A model generated the notes under the pieces. The model was not told where the DNA came from and did no database searches. It saw only the letters and a program-made list of their open reading frames with translations. The translations under genes were made by a program, and so were the position numbers. A stretch of DNA of 9,133 nt, taken from contig DHAI01000118.1 in assembly GCA_002397355.1 (NCBI GenBank), forward strand, positions 1 to 9,133, in the 5' to 3' direction. Origin of the DNA: Ruminococcaceae bacterium UBA4958. Its GTDB lineage: Bacteria > Bacillota > Clostridia > Oscillospirales > Acutalibacteraceae. Positions 1-5,601 of the stretch are shown in pieces. Each line of letters starts with the position of its first letter. Positions within the stretch are counted from its first letter, which is position 1.

Positions 1-109
1 CCGCCAATGCTCTGTATGCGCTGGCGCTGAACCGCCTCGGCGCCCTGTACGGCCGCGAGGACTGGCTGGCCGGGGCGGTTCAGCGCCAGCGCATACAGAG
101 CGTTGGCGG
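1..109. repeat. Fold-back inverted repeat at the window edge, probable assembly or template-switch chimera
   Basis: Bases 1-41 pair with 69-109 as an inverted repeat with two mismatches (8 against 102, and 37 against 73), both C/T transitions; the loop is 42-68. The minus-strand protein runs normally to ...ALYALALNR (R555, codon 75-77). It then reads into the reverse complement of the same sequence. Read on the plus strand from base 3, the arm repeats ANALYALALNR and continues LGALYGREDWL, which is a natural helical continuation of a six-hairpin glycosidase. The loop therefore appears to hold the true next part of the gene, joined backwards. I infer a fold-back join (assembly or amplification chimera) rather than a biological hairpin. 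The first mismatch is synonymous (AAT/AAC), so strain variation or base error between the arms is possible. Confidence 0.85.
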
Positions 110-1739
110 CCGTCGAGATCGGCTGCGTGTTTTCCGCATCGTTCGACTGCGACCAGTCCACAAAGATACAGGGCATGTTCTCCAGCAGTCCGCTGGGACC
201 GATGTAGTCCCCGCTGCCCTCGACGAAGCGCTCGACGCGCGCCCGGTGCTCCCGGAGAAAGTCCACGTCTCCGCTGCGCTGCGCGTACTCGTACAGCTCG
301 ATCATCAGCCAGAAGGACCAGGTGGTGATGGAGGGCCCGCCTTTCGCCTTGGTGGCAGGATAAACCTCCGGGAAAAAGCCGTGCGGCTCTTCTTCCGGGG
401 CGAGCAGGAAGTTTTCGAGGAACGCCTTCTCCACGGAAAGGTCGCCGAGCATCAGGGCCGCGGCGCGCGCCGTCCACAGGGAATCGCACAGCCAGCCGCC
501 GCGCTCGCGCTCCGGGCAGTCCATGAAAATATCCAGCGTGTTGAGCAGCAGCGTCCGGCGGGCCGCCTCGTAGAGCCGGTTGACGTCGTCGTCGCTGCAC
601 TGAAAGGAACCCATGCCCCTGTCCGGGTAGTGGTAGGTGCGCACATGAACGTCGGTCAGCGTGCAGTTCCCCACGCCCCGGAAATAAAACTTCAGGTAGC
701 GGAAAAGCGCGGGCTCCATCGTCAGGAAAGAGTACGCGCCTTTTTTCACATAAAGGCGGGTGGTCGGGTTCGCGCCGCCCACGCACTGCTCCTTTTCCCC
801 CTTTTCCCCATAGGATTCCAGGTGGACGACGTCCAGCATCCCGTCGCGGTCGCAGGAAAAGGTGAAGCCGATAAAGCCGAGCTGCAGAGCCCCGAAATCG
901 AAATGGGCATAGGCCGTGCCGCTTTCCTCCCGCTCGCTGCAGCGCACGCCGTCCGGCAGGTAATCCACCACGCCGTCCGCGGGTTCGTCCACCGTGCGCA
1001 GATAATCGTGGATCGGGCGGTCGGAAAGCCTTTGATAATATTCGGCGAGATCCGCCTCGTACCACGCGTCGCGCACCGGAAGGGAACGGTCGATATGCGC
1101 CCTGCCGCACTCCACCAGGCGCGCGGATTTGACCTTTTTCATCTCCGGCAGCAGCATCCGCCGGGGCAGAAAACGCGGCTTTTCCCCGCAGACGGCGGCT
1201 TTCCGCCAGGGAAAGCCTGCCGCGCCCGGCACGGCCGTGCGCCAAGCCGCATAGGCGGCGTCCAGATGATAGACCTCCGTGTTCTGGCGGCAGTGGGAAA
1301 TCATGTCCGAATACTCGTCCCGCTGCGTCAGCCGGAGCGCATCCCAGCTCTCGTCCGTCGCGGCGGCGCACTTCCCGTCGATCAGGATCTCGGCCAGCAG
1401 CATGGAGCCGTCGGCACAGATGTCGTTGGAATATCCCCGCAGGCATCCGCAGGAAGACGTGATCTCCATCGCAAAGCAGTTCACCCCCGCGCGCAGGAAC
1501 GGGAGCACGTCCAGTTCGTCCACGCGCAGGTACCCCCGCGCCGTGCGGGCGGGACCGTTCATCACAACGCGGCCGTTCACATACAGCCGGTAAAAGGACC
1601 GGGCCGCGATCTGCACGACGGCGGCGGACGGCACGGCCGTCAGGCAGAGATTCTTCCGAAACCCCGCCTGCACGTTCAGCCTTTCGTCGAGTCCCGCAAG
1701 AAAAATCGGTTTTGCATTGTTCAGATAATCCTGTTTCAA
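1..1739 (-). CDS. GH78-related alpha-L-rhamnosidase-like protein, C-terminus lost at the fold-back
   Basis: Likely cytoplasmic glycosidase of the alpha-L-rhamnosidase six-hairpin type, acting on rhamnosides or a related sugar. No signal peptide is visible. About residues 20-200 and 270-390 look like beta-rich, accessory-domain sequence. The (alpha/alpha)6 catalytic part starts near residue 385 and carries DCPERERGGWLCDS. In it D407, E412 and D419 keep the D-x4-E-x6-D spacing of the catalytic acid region of Bacillus-type GH78 enzymes. The general-base glutamate expected further on is not in the window. Reading is reliable to R555; the rest of the open frame, which has no stop before the edge, is read through the fold-back and is not real protein. 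The start is TTG at 1739, six bases after GAGGAGAGG. An in-frame ATG at 1784 has no Shine-Dalgarno. The exact substrate is unknown; a distant GH78-like family of other specificity is possible. Confidence 0.82.
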   Translation of the reverse strand, partial: MKQDYLNNAKPIFLAGLDERLNVQAGFRKNLCLTAVPSAAVVQIAARSFYRLYVNGRVVMNGPARTARGYLRVDELDVLPFLRAGVNCFAMEITSSCGCLRGYSNDICADGSMLLAEILIDGKCAAATDESWDALRLTQRDEYSDMISHCRQNTEVYHLDAAYAAWRTAVPGAAGFPWRKAAVCGEKPRFLPRRMLLPEMKKVKSARLVECGRAHIDRSLPVRDAWYEADLAEYYQRLSDRPIHDYLRTVDEPADGVVDYLPDGVRCSEREESGTAYAHFDFGALQLGFIGFTFSCDRDGMLDVVHLESYGEKGEKEQCVGGANPTTRLYVKKGAYSFLTMEPALFRYLKFYFRGVGNCTLTDVHVRTYHYPDRGMGSFQCSDDDVNRLYEAARRTLLLNTLDIFMDCPERERGGWLCDSLWTARAAALMLGDLSVEKAFLENFLLAPEEEPHGFFPEVYPATKAKGGPSITTWSFWLMIELYEYAQRSGDVDFLREHRARVERFVEGSGDYIGPSGLLENMPCIFVDWSQSNDAENTQPISTAANALYALALNRPGQPVLAAVQGAEAVQRQRIQSIG

Positions 1740-1745
1740 ATTGAT

Positions 1746-1754
1746 CCTCTCCTC
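1746..1754 (-). promoter_or_regulatory. Ribosome binding site that decides the TTG start at 1739
   Basis: On the minus strand GAGGAGAGG ends six bases before TTG (1739-1737). The competing in-frame ATG at 1784 has only GC-rich sequence upstream and no purine-rich site, so the TTG is preferred. Confidence 0.7.
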
Positions 1755-1791
1755 GTCCCCTCCGTCAGCCTTCGGCCGAACCATCCCGGTT

Positions 1792-1815
1792 GGATCGCCC
1801 GGGGCGCGGCGATCC
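1792..1815 (-). promoter_or_regulatory. Inverted repeat in the leader of the GH78-like gene
   Basis: GGATCGCC (1792-1799) and GGCGATCC (1808-1815) are perfect 8-bp arms around an 8-base GC-rich loop. They lie between the candidate minus-strand promoter and the TTG start. This could be an operator for a dimeric regulator or an RNA hairpin in the leader. There is no U-tract, so it is not an intrinsic terminator. A second perfect palindrome, TTCGGCCGAA, lies at 1771-1780 in the same leader. The function of both is inferred only from symmetry and position. Confidence 0.4.
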
Positions 1816-1852
1816 GCAGCGCGGCTGCCGGGACCCCCGCGGCTGTTCCATC

Positions 1853-1880
1853 ATTATAGAGGAAACGGGGGAAAAAGCAA
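1853..1880 (-). promoter_or_regulatory. Candidate sigma-A promoter for the GH78-like gene
   Basis: On the minus strand a perfect TATAAT (1858-1853) is preceded, 16 bases upstream, by TTGCTT (1880-1875), a partial match to TTGACA. Transcription would start near 1846 and give a leader of about 107 bases. AT-rich hexamers like this are rare in this GC-rich stretch, which supports the call. It rests on sequence match alone. Confidence 0.5.
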
Positions 1881-1921
1881 CCGAAGGCGGGAAAAACGTC
1901 CTTTTTCTTTTCGGCTTCGGA

Positions 1922-1936
1922 ATATGCGGCGCATAT
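1922..1936. promoter_or_regulatory. Short inverted repeat, candidate operator upstream of the MoxR operon promoter
   Basis: ATATGC and GCATAT are perfect 6-bp arms around GGC. The element lies about 38 bases upstream of the candidate -10 box at 1974. Its size and symmetry fit a dimeric helix-turn-helix regulator site, but no second copy was noticed in the window and no regulator gene is present, so this is speculative. Confidence 0.3.
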
Positions 1937-1970
1937 GGCCTAAAAAGATACGCCGCCGGGCTTCGTTTTG

Positions 1971-1979
1971 TGATATACT
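1971..1979 (+). promoter_or_regulatory. Candidate extended -10 promoter of the MoxR operon
   Basis: TGA followed by TATACT fits the extended -10 form TGnTATAAT with one mismatch. At 17-base spacing the -35 position (1951-1956, CGCCGC) does not match consensus, as is usual for extended -10 promoters. Transcription would begin near 1986, leaving a leader of about 148 bases before the ATG at 2134. Predicted from sequence only. Confidence 0.45.
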
Positions 1980-2110
1980 GGAAGAAAAAGCAAATCCGGC
2001 GGTCTTTTCCGCATTGCAGCACGGCCTGTCCCCTACGCAATCCGCGCTCGGCCGGACAAAATGAAAGGAGAAACGGTGCGTTTTCCCCGCCCGCCTCCGG
2101 CGGATCAAAA

Positions 2111-2120
2111 GAGGAGAAGG
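2111..2120 (+). promoter_or_regulatory. Distant ribosome binding site of the MoxR gene
   Basis: GAGGAGAAGG lies 13 bases before ATG 2134, longer than the 5-9 bases seen for the other genes here. Because no other in-frame start exists, this site must serve 2134 (or 2137), possibly at lowered efficiency. A short GC-rich inverted repeat, CCGCC-TCC-GGCGG (2091-2103), lies just upstream. Confidence 0.5.
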
Positions 2121-2133
2121 CACCGGCAACCCG

Positions 2134-3114
2134 ATGATGGAAATTCAGGAAGTTTCTTCGCTGGGAAAAAAGATCACCGCATCCGTCGCGACCGTAATTG
2201 CGGGCAAGGACGACGTCATCCTGCTCGCGGTGACGGCGCTTTTCGCCGGCGGCCACATGCTGCTGGACGACGTGCCCGGCACCGGGAAAACCATGCTGTC
2301 CAAAACGCTTGCGAAAACGGTGGGCGGGGAATTCCGCCGCGTGCAGTTCACGCCGGACCTGCTACCCTCGGACCTGACGGGCATCAACTACTTCAACCAG
2401 AAGCTGGGGGACTTCGTCTTCCGGCGCGGTCCCGTTTTCACGAACGTCCTGCTGGCGGACGAGATCAACCGAGCGGCCCCGCGCACCCAGTCGAGCCTGC
2501 TGGAGTGCATGGAGGAGCGCCAGGTGACGGTGGACGGCACAACGTATCCGCTCGCAAGGCCGTACTTCGTCATCGCCACCCAGAACCCGGTGGAAACGCA
2601 GGGCACGTTCCCGCTTCCGGAAGCGCAGCTCGACCGCTTTCTGATCAAGACCTCCGTCGGATACCCCTCCGCGGAAAGCGCGGTGGAAATCCTGCGCCGC
2701 GGCGCGCACGGCTCCCCCTACGACGGCGTCTCCCCCGTCTGCGGCGCGGAGGAGGTTGTCGCCGCGCAGGAAGCCGTCCAGGGCGTTTACGTCCACCCCG
2801 ACCTGATGGCCTACATTGCGGCGCTCGCCGAAAAGACGCGGACGCTGCCGGAGGCGGCGCTCGGCGTCAGCCCGCGCGGAAGCCTGGCACTGATGGCCGC
2901 GGCGAAGGCGCGCGCGGCTCTTTCCGGCCGCGGCTACGTCGTTCCGGAAGACATCCGCTCGCTCGCGCGCCCCGTTTTCGCCCACCGGCTCATCATGCGC
3001 GACAGCTTCGCTTCCGGCGGCGAAAAAGCGGCGGCCGCGGTGGAGGCCGTGCTTGCGGCGGTGGAAGTGCCGTCGGAAAAATGGGATCTGCCCCTTCAGA
3101 CTGTCTCCGGCTGA
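2134..3114 (+). CDS. MoxR-family AAA+ ATPase
   Basis: A 326-residue cytoplasmic AAA+ ATPase of normal MoxR length. MoxR proteins act as chaperone-like ATPases that remodel or activate partner proteins, usually the vWA/DUF58 protein encoded next door. Visible motifs are Walker A DDVPGTGKT (45-53), Walker B VLLADE (105-110), the MoxR-typical INRAAPRTQSSLLECMEE (111-128), sensor 1 with N151 in ATQNPVETQGTFPLPEAQLD, the arginine finger R168 in DRF, and sensor 2 GVSPRGS (244-250, R248). All catalytic residues appear intact. The start must be ATG 2134 or 2137: upstream in frame there is no ATG, GTG or TTG before the stop at 2062. The nearest Shine-Dalgarno, GAGGAGAAGG (2111-2120), is 13 bases away, a long spacing. 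It is first of three same-strand genes, with 18 bases to the next. Family call is very secure; the client and process are unknown. Confidence 0.95.
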   Translation: MMEIQEVSSLGKKITASVATVIAGKDDVILLAVTALFAGGHMLLDDVPGTGKTMLSKTLAKTVGGEFRRVQFTPDLLPSDLTGINYFNQKLGDFVFRRGPVFTNVLLADEINRAAPRTQSSLLECMEERQVTVDGTTYPLARPYFVIATQNPVETQGTFPLPEAQLDRFLIKTSVGYPSAESAVEILRRGAHGSPYDGVSPVCGAEEVVAAQEAVQGVYVHPDLMAYIAALAEKTRTLPEAALGVSPRGSLALMAAAKARAALSGRGYVVPEDIRSLARPVFAHRLIMRDSFASGGEKAAAAVEAVLAAVEVPSEKWDLPLQTVSG

Positions 3115-3132
3115 ACGGGAGGGGACCGAAAC

Positions 3133-4233
3133 ATGATTCTGCTGATGATCGGGGCGGCGTTCCTGATCGGCTTCGCCGCCTTTTCGCGCTGGTACCGGCG
3201 CATCTGGAACAAAAACCTGTCCCTCGACCTCCGCTTTTCAGAAGACGGCATTTTCGAGGGCGAGACCGGCGAGATCGTGGAAACCGTCACGAACGCCAAG
3301 CTGACGCCGCTGCTCTCGGCCAGCGTGTCGTTTCGGACGCCCCGGTTCCTCTCTTACGACGGGCAGAAATTCGCCCATGAATTTTACCGGGAGGATTCCG
3401 TCTCGGTCTTTTCCTACGAGAGTCTCGCGCGGCGCATCCCCTTCACCGCGCTGCGGCGCGGCCGCTACACGCTGGACGACGCCGGCGCGGCGGCCATCGA
3501 CCCCCTGTTCCGGGCAAAATACATCTGCGGCTCCCCGGCCTCCTGCAGCGTTTTCGTCTATCCGCGGGTAAAGGGCGTGGAAAACTTCCACATCGATTTT
3601 CAGCGCCTCACCGGGCAGATCCTTGCGCGGCGCACGCTGGTGGAAGACCCGTTCTTTTTCCGCGGCGTCCGCGACTGGACGCCGGCCGACAGCATGCGGC
3701 ACGTCAACTGGAACGCCACGGCCAAAACGGGCGCGCTCAAGGTGAACCAGTTCGGCAGCGCGCAGTCGCAGAACGTCCTGCTGCTGCTCGATTTCGACGG
3801 CTACAACAAGTACGACCACGAGGAGATCCGGGAAGACATCATCCGCATCGCGGCCTACCTTGCCGGCATACTGCTGAAAAGCGGAGCCGCGACGGGGCTC
3901 GTGACGAACGCGCCGGAAAGCGGCGGCGTCCGGATGGACTCCTCCTGCAGGAACGGGCGAAGCCAGTATTTCCACCTGCTGCGCCGGATGGCCTGCATCG
4001 ACGCGGGCAAAACCGTGTGCCCCTTCAGCAGGATCCTCGACCGGCTGTGCCGGCGCGGCCCGGACGCGCAGTGCGTGCTGATCTCCTACTACGCCGGGCC
4101 GGAACTCGACGAAAGGGTGCGGCGCCTCTCTTCCCGCGGCACCGCCGTTTCCTGGATCCTGCTCAGGGACAAATCCCGCCGGGTGGATGATAAGCCGCAA
4201 AGCGAAACGTTTCTTTGCGAGGTGGAATATTGA
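3133..4233 (+). CDS. DUF58 domain protein, partner of MoxR
   Basis: A 366-residue membrane-anchored protein of the DUF58 family, which is routinely encoded beside MoxR ATPases and is thought to be their partner at the cell envelope. A hydrophobic segment opens the protein (residues 2-17) and is followed by basic residues. A beta-rich region comes next (about 28-160). The family signature FFRGVRDWTPADSMRHVNWNATAKTG lies at about 175-199. A vWA-like fold then starts at 215 with LLLLDFDGYN, where D220 and D222 occupy the place of the usual D-x-S-x-S metal site, so the metal site looks altered. Many DUF58 proteins have two N-terminal membrane helices; only one is evident here. The start is ATG 3133, eight bases after GGAGGGG (3118-3124). 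The stop overlaps the next gene's TTG start (TTGA, 4230-4233), implying translational coupling. The biological role is not established. Confidence 0.92.
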   Translation: MILLMIGAAFLIGFAAFSRWYRRIWNKNLSLDLRFSEDGIFEGETGEIVETVTNAKLTPLLSASVSFRTPRFLSYDGQKFAHEFYREDSVSVFSYESLARRIPFTALRRGRYTLDDAGAAAIDPLFRAKYICGSPASCSVFVYPRVKGVENFHIDFQRLTGQILARRTLVEDPFFFRGVRDWTPADSMRHVNWNATAKTGALKVNQFGSAQSQNVLLLLDFDGYNKYDHEEIREDIIRIAAYLAGILLKSGAATGLVTNAPESGGVRMDSSCRNGRSQYFHLLRRMACIDAGKTVCPFSRILDRLCRRGPDAQCVLISYYAGPELDERVRRLSSRGTAVSWILLRDKSRRVDDKPQSETFLCEVEY

Positions 4234-5582
4234 ATAGGAACGCGAATCGAAACCGGGACATGACCGTCAGCGTCGCGGAAAGCTGGAAGGACTTCGGGGA
4301 AAAGCGCCCCGCTTTCGACTTTGCGGAAGACATGATCCGCTTTCTCGCCGTCCTTCCGGCGCTGTTCGTCCCGGCGGCGCTGCTGAAGAGCCCTCCCTCG
4401 GCATACCTGGCGGCAGCGGCCCTTCCCGCGGATTTCGCCGTCCTGACGGCGGTCCGCCTGCGCGTGAGGCGCTGGTGGACGTTCGGCCTCCTCGTCGCCG
4501 GGGTGACGGCCGCCTTTCTGGCGTTTTTTATCCCGCTGCAAGCCTGGTCCGCCGCCGCAGCGGCGTTCGTTGCAGCGCTGGTGTGCGTGCACAAGCTGAA
4601 AGCCGCGGCGAAACGGCGCAGAAAGGAGCGGGAAGAGCTCATCAGCGAACCGGGTGAAAAGACCTACCTCGGGCGGGAAATCATTTACCTGAGCTTTTTT
4701 ATCTGCCTCGCGGTGTATTTCTTCGCTTTTGCCCGGCAAATCTCCTGGATGATGGCCCTCTGCGTCTGCACGTTCGTCGCCGTCTGCGACGCGATGCTGG
4801 TCTACACGCATCATTTCGGGGAAAGCCGCTTTCTGCAGTGGGAAAAAGCCGTCGGAGACACGGAGCGGCGCCCGCCGAAGGCCGGCCGCGGCGCCTTTCC
4901 GTTTCTCGCCACCGTCTGCTGCTGCGCCAGCGCGGCGGCTCTCTGGCTGGTTTTCTCACTCTGCGGGATCTCGCGCGCGGACACCGCGCTCCTCGACTTT
5001 CTGCGCTCCAGGGGGAACAGCACGGACCGGCCCCCGGAAATCCCGGACGCAAGCGCCGGCCCGTCCCTTTCGGCCGGCCAGCTTTCCAAGCTGGCGGGGT
5101 CGAATCCGCCGTCCCCTTTCTGGACCGCCGTCGGGACGATCCTGAAAATCGCCCTGATCGTGTTCGCCGCGGGAGCCGTGATCCTTCTCGCCGCGGCGGG
5201 AATCCGCGCGCTCGTCCGGTGCCTCTGCCGCTCCGGCGACATTCCGGAGGAGCGGCGTTCCGTTTTTCCGGGCCGGCGGGCGGGAACCGCCGCCGGAAAA
5301 AGGCTGCGCCGGGCCGCAAGGGATATCGGCCTTTTCGCGCGCCGCTCGAACAGGATCAAAATCCGCCGGATGTTTCTCGCGTTCGTGCGGCGTCACCGCT
5401 CCGCCGGCGCAGCGGGCAGCGACGCCCCGACGGAAATCGCCCGCAAAATCGGCGGGGACAGCCTCGACGGAGCCGCTGCGATTTATGAGCGGGCACGCTA
5501 CGGAAAGGACGAATGCGCGGGGGACGACGTCGCCCGCATGAGGGAATCCCTGCGCCCCGCGGGGAACAGGCAGAAGGGATGA
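4230..5582 (+). CDS. Polytopic membrane protein with DUF4129-like C-terminus, TgpA-like without transglutaminase domain
   Basis: A 450-residue integral membrane protein, third gene of the MoxR-DUF58 operon. Hydrophobic segments lie near residues 38-53, 57-75, 84-103, 105-121, 151-168, 172-192, 223-246 and 298-325, separated by a basic cytoplasmic-type loop (122-150). After the last helix a soluble tail (about 360-450) contains PTEIARKIGG and AAAIYERARYG, resembling the DUF4129 tail of transglutaminase-like TgpA proteins. In those proteins a transglutaminase core lies before the last helix; here that place holds only about 50 Ser/Pro/Gly-rich residues (248-297) and no Cys-His-Asp triad. The start is uncertain. 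TTG 4230 overlaps the DUF58 stop, four bases after AGGTGG; TTG 4215 and ATG 4260 are alternatives. No enzymatic function can be assigned; a structural or scaffold role with MoxR/DUF58 is inferred from position. Confidence 0.8.
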   Translation: MNRNANRNRDMTVSVAESWKDFGEKRPAFDFAEDMIRFLAVLPALFVPAALLKSPPSAYLAAAALPADFAVLTAVRLRVRRWWTFGLLVAGVTAAFLAFFIPLQAWSAAAAAFVAALVCVHKLKAAAKRRRKEREELISEPGEKTYLGREIIYLSFFICLAVYFFAFARQISWMMALCVCTFVAVCDAMLVYTHHFGESRFLQWEKAVGDTERRPPKAGRGAFPFLATVCCCASAAALWLVFSLCGISRADTALLDFLRSRGNSTDRPPEIPDASAGPSLSAGQLSKLAGSNPPSPFWTAVGTILKIALIVFAAGAVILLAAAGIRALVRCLCRSGDIPEERRSVFPGRRAGTAAGKRLRRAARDIGLFARRSNRIKIRRMFLAFVRRHRSAGAAGSDAPTEIARKIGGDSLDGAAAIYERARYGKDECAGDDVARMRESLRPAGNRQKG

Positions 5583-5601
5583 CGTCCCCCCGCGCCGGCG
5601 G
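5583..5601. other. 19-bp convergent gap without a recognisable terminator
   Basis: The stop codons of the plus-strand membrane-protein gene (5580-5582) and the minus-strand rhamnosidase gene (5604-5602) face each other over 19 bases. These include a small palindrome, CGCCGGCG (5593-5600), but no stem-loop with a T-tract on either strand. Transcripts from both sides probably run into each other's coding region. Confidence 0.6.

Larger units (their letters stand above)
1740..2133. other. Divergent intergenic region between the GH78-like gene and the MoxR operon
   Basis: These 394 bases separate two divergently read genes. Short open frames exist on both strands, but none has a good ribosome site, a family resemblance or a consistent protein character, so I treat the region as non-coding. 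It holds one candidate promoter per strand, an inverted repeat and a palindrome in the minus-strand leader, and symmetric elements upstream of the plus-strand promoter. The plus-strand leader, from about 1986 to 2133, contains weak nested complementary segments: 1995-2000 with 2051-2056, and 2013-2017 with 2037-2041. I recognise no riboswitch or small RNA family here. Confidence 0.6.

Noticed and set aside
1..109. The inverted repeat as a transposon end or attachment site
   Set aside because: Both arms are in-frame coding sequence of the same glycosidase and the loop continues that protein, which fits a fold-back join rather than a mobile element end.
246..1859. A 537-residue open frame on the plus strand opposite the GH78-like gene
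   Set aside because: It is antisense to a recognisable glycosidase domain, has no ribosome site and no recognisable protein character.
1741..2256. Several short open frames (up to 163 residues) across the intergenic region on both strands
   Set aside because: They overlap each other and promoter-like sequence, lack suitable ribosome sites, and resemble nothing I recognise.
2061..3380. A 439-residue plus-strand frame overlapping the MoxR gene, with AAAGGAG before an internal GTG at 2076
   Set aside because: The translation is low-complexity Arg/Gly/Pro-rich and out of frame with the full-length MoxR ATPase, whose motifs are all in the 2134 frame. The ribosome-site match is probably chance.
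3238..4200. A 320-residue minus-strand frame opposite the DUF58 gene
   Set aside because: It is antisense to a clear DUF58 protein, with composition typical of shadow frames in GC-rich DNA.
5593..5600. CGCCGGCG palindrome as a terminator
   Set aside because: The stem is only four base pairs and no T-tract follows on either strand.
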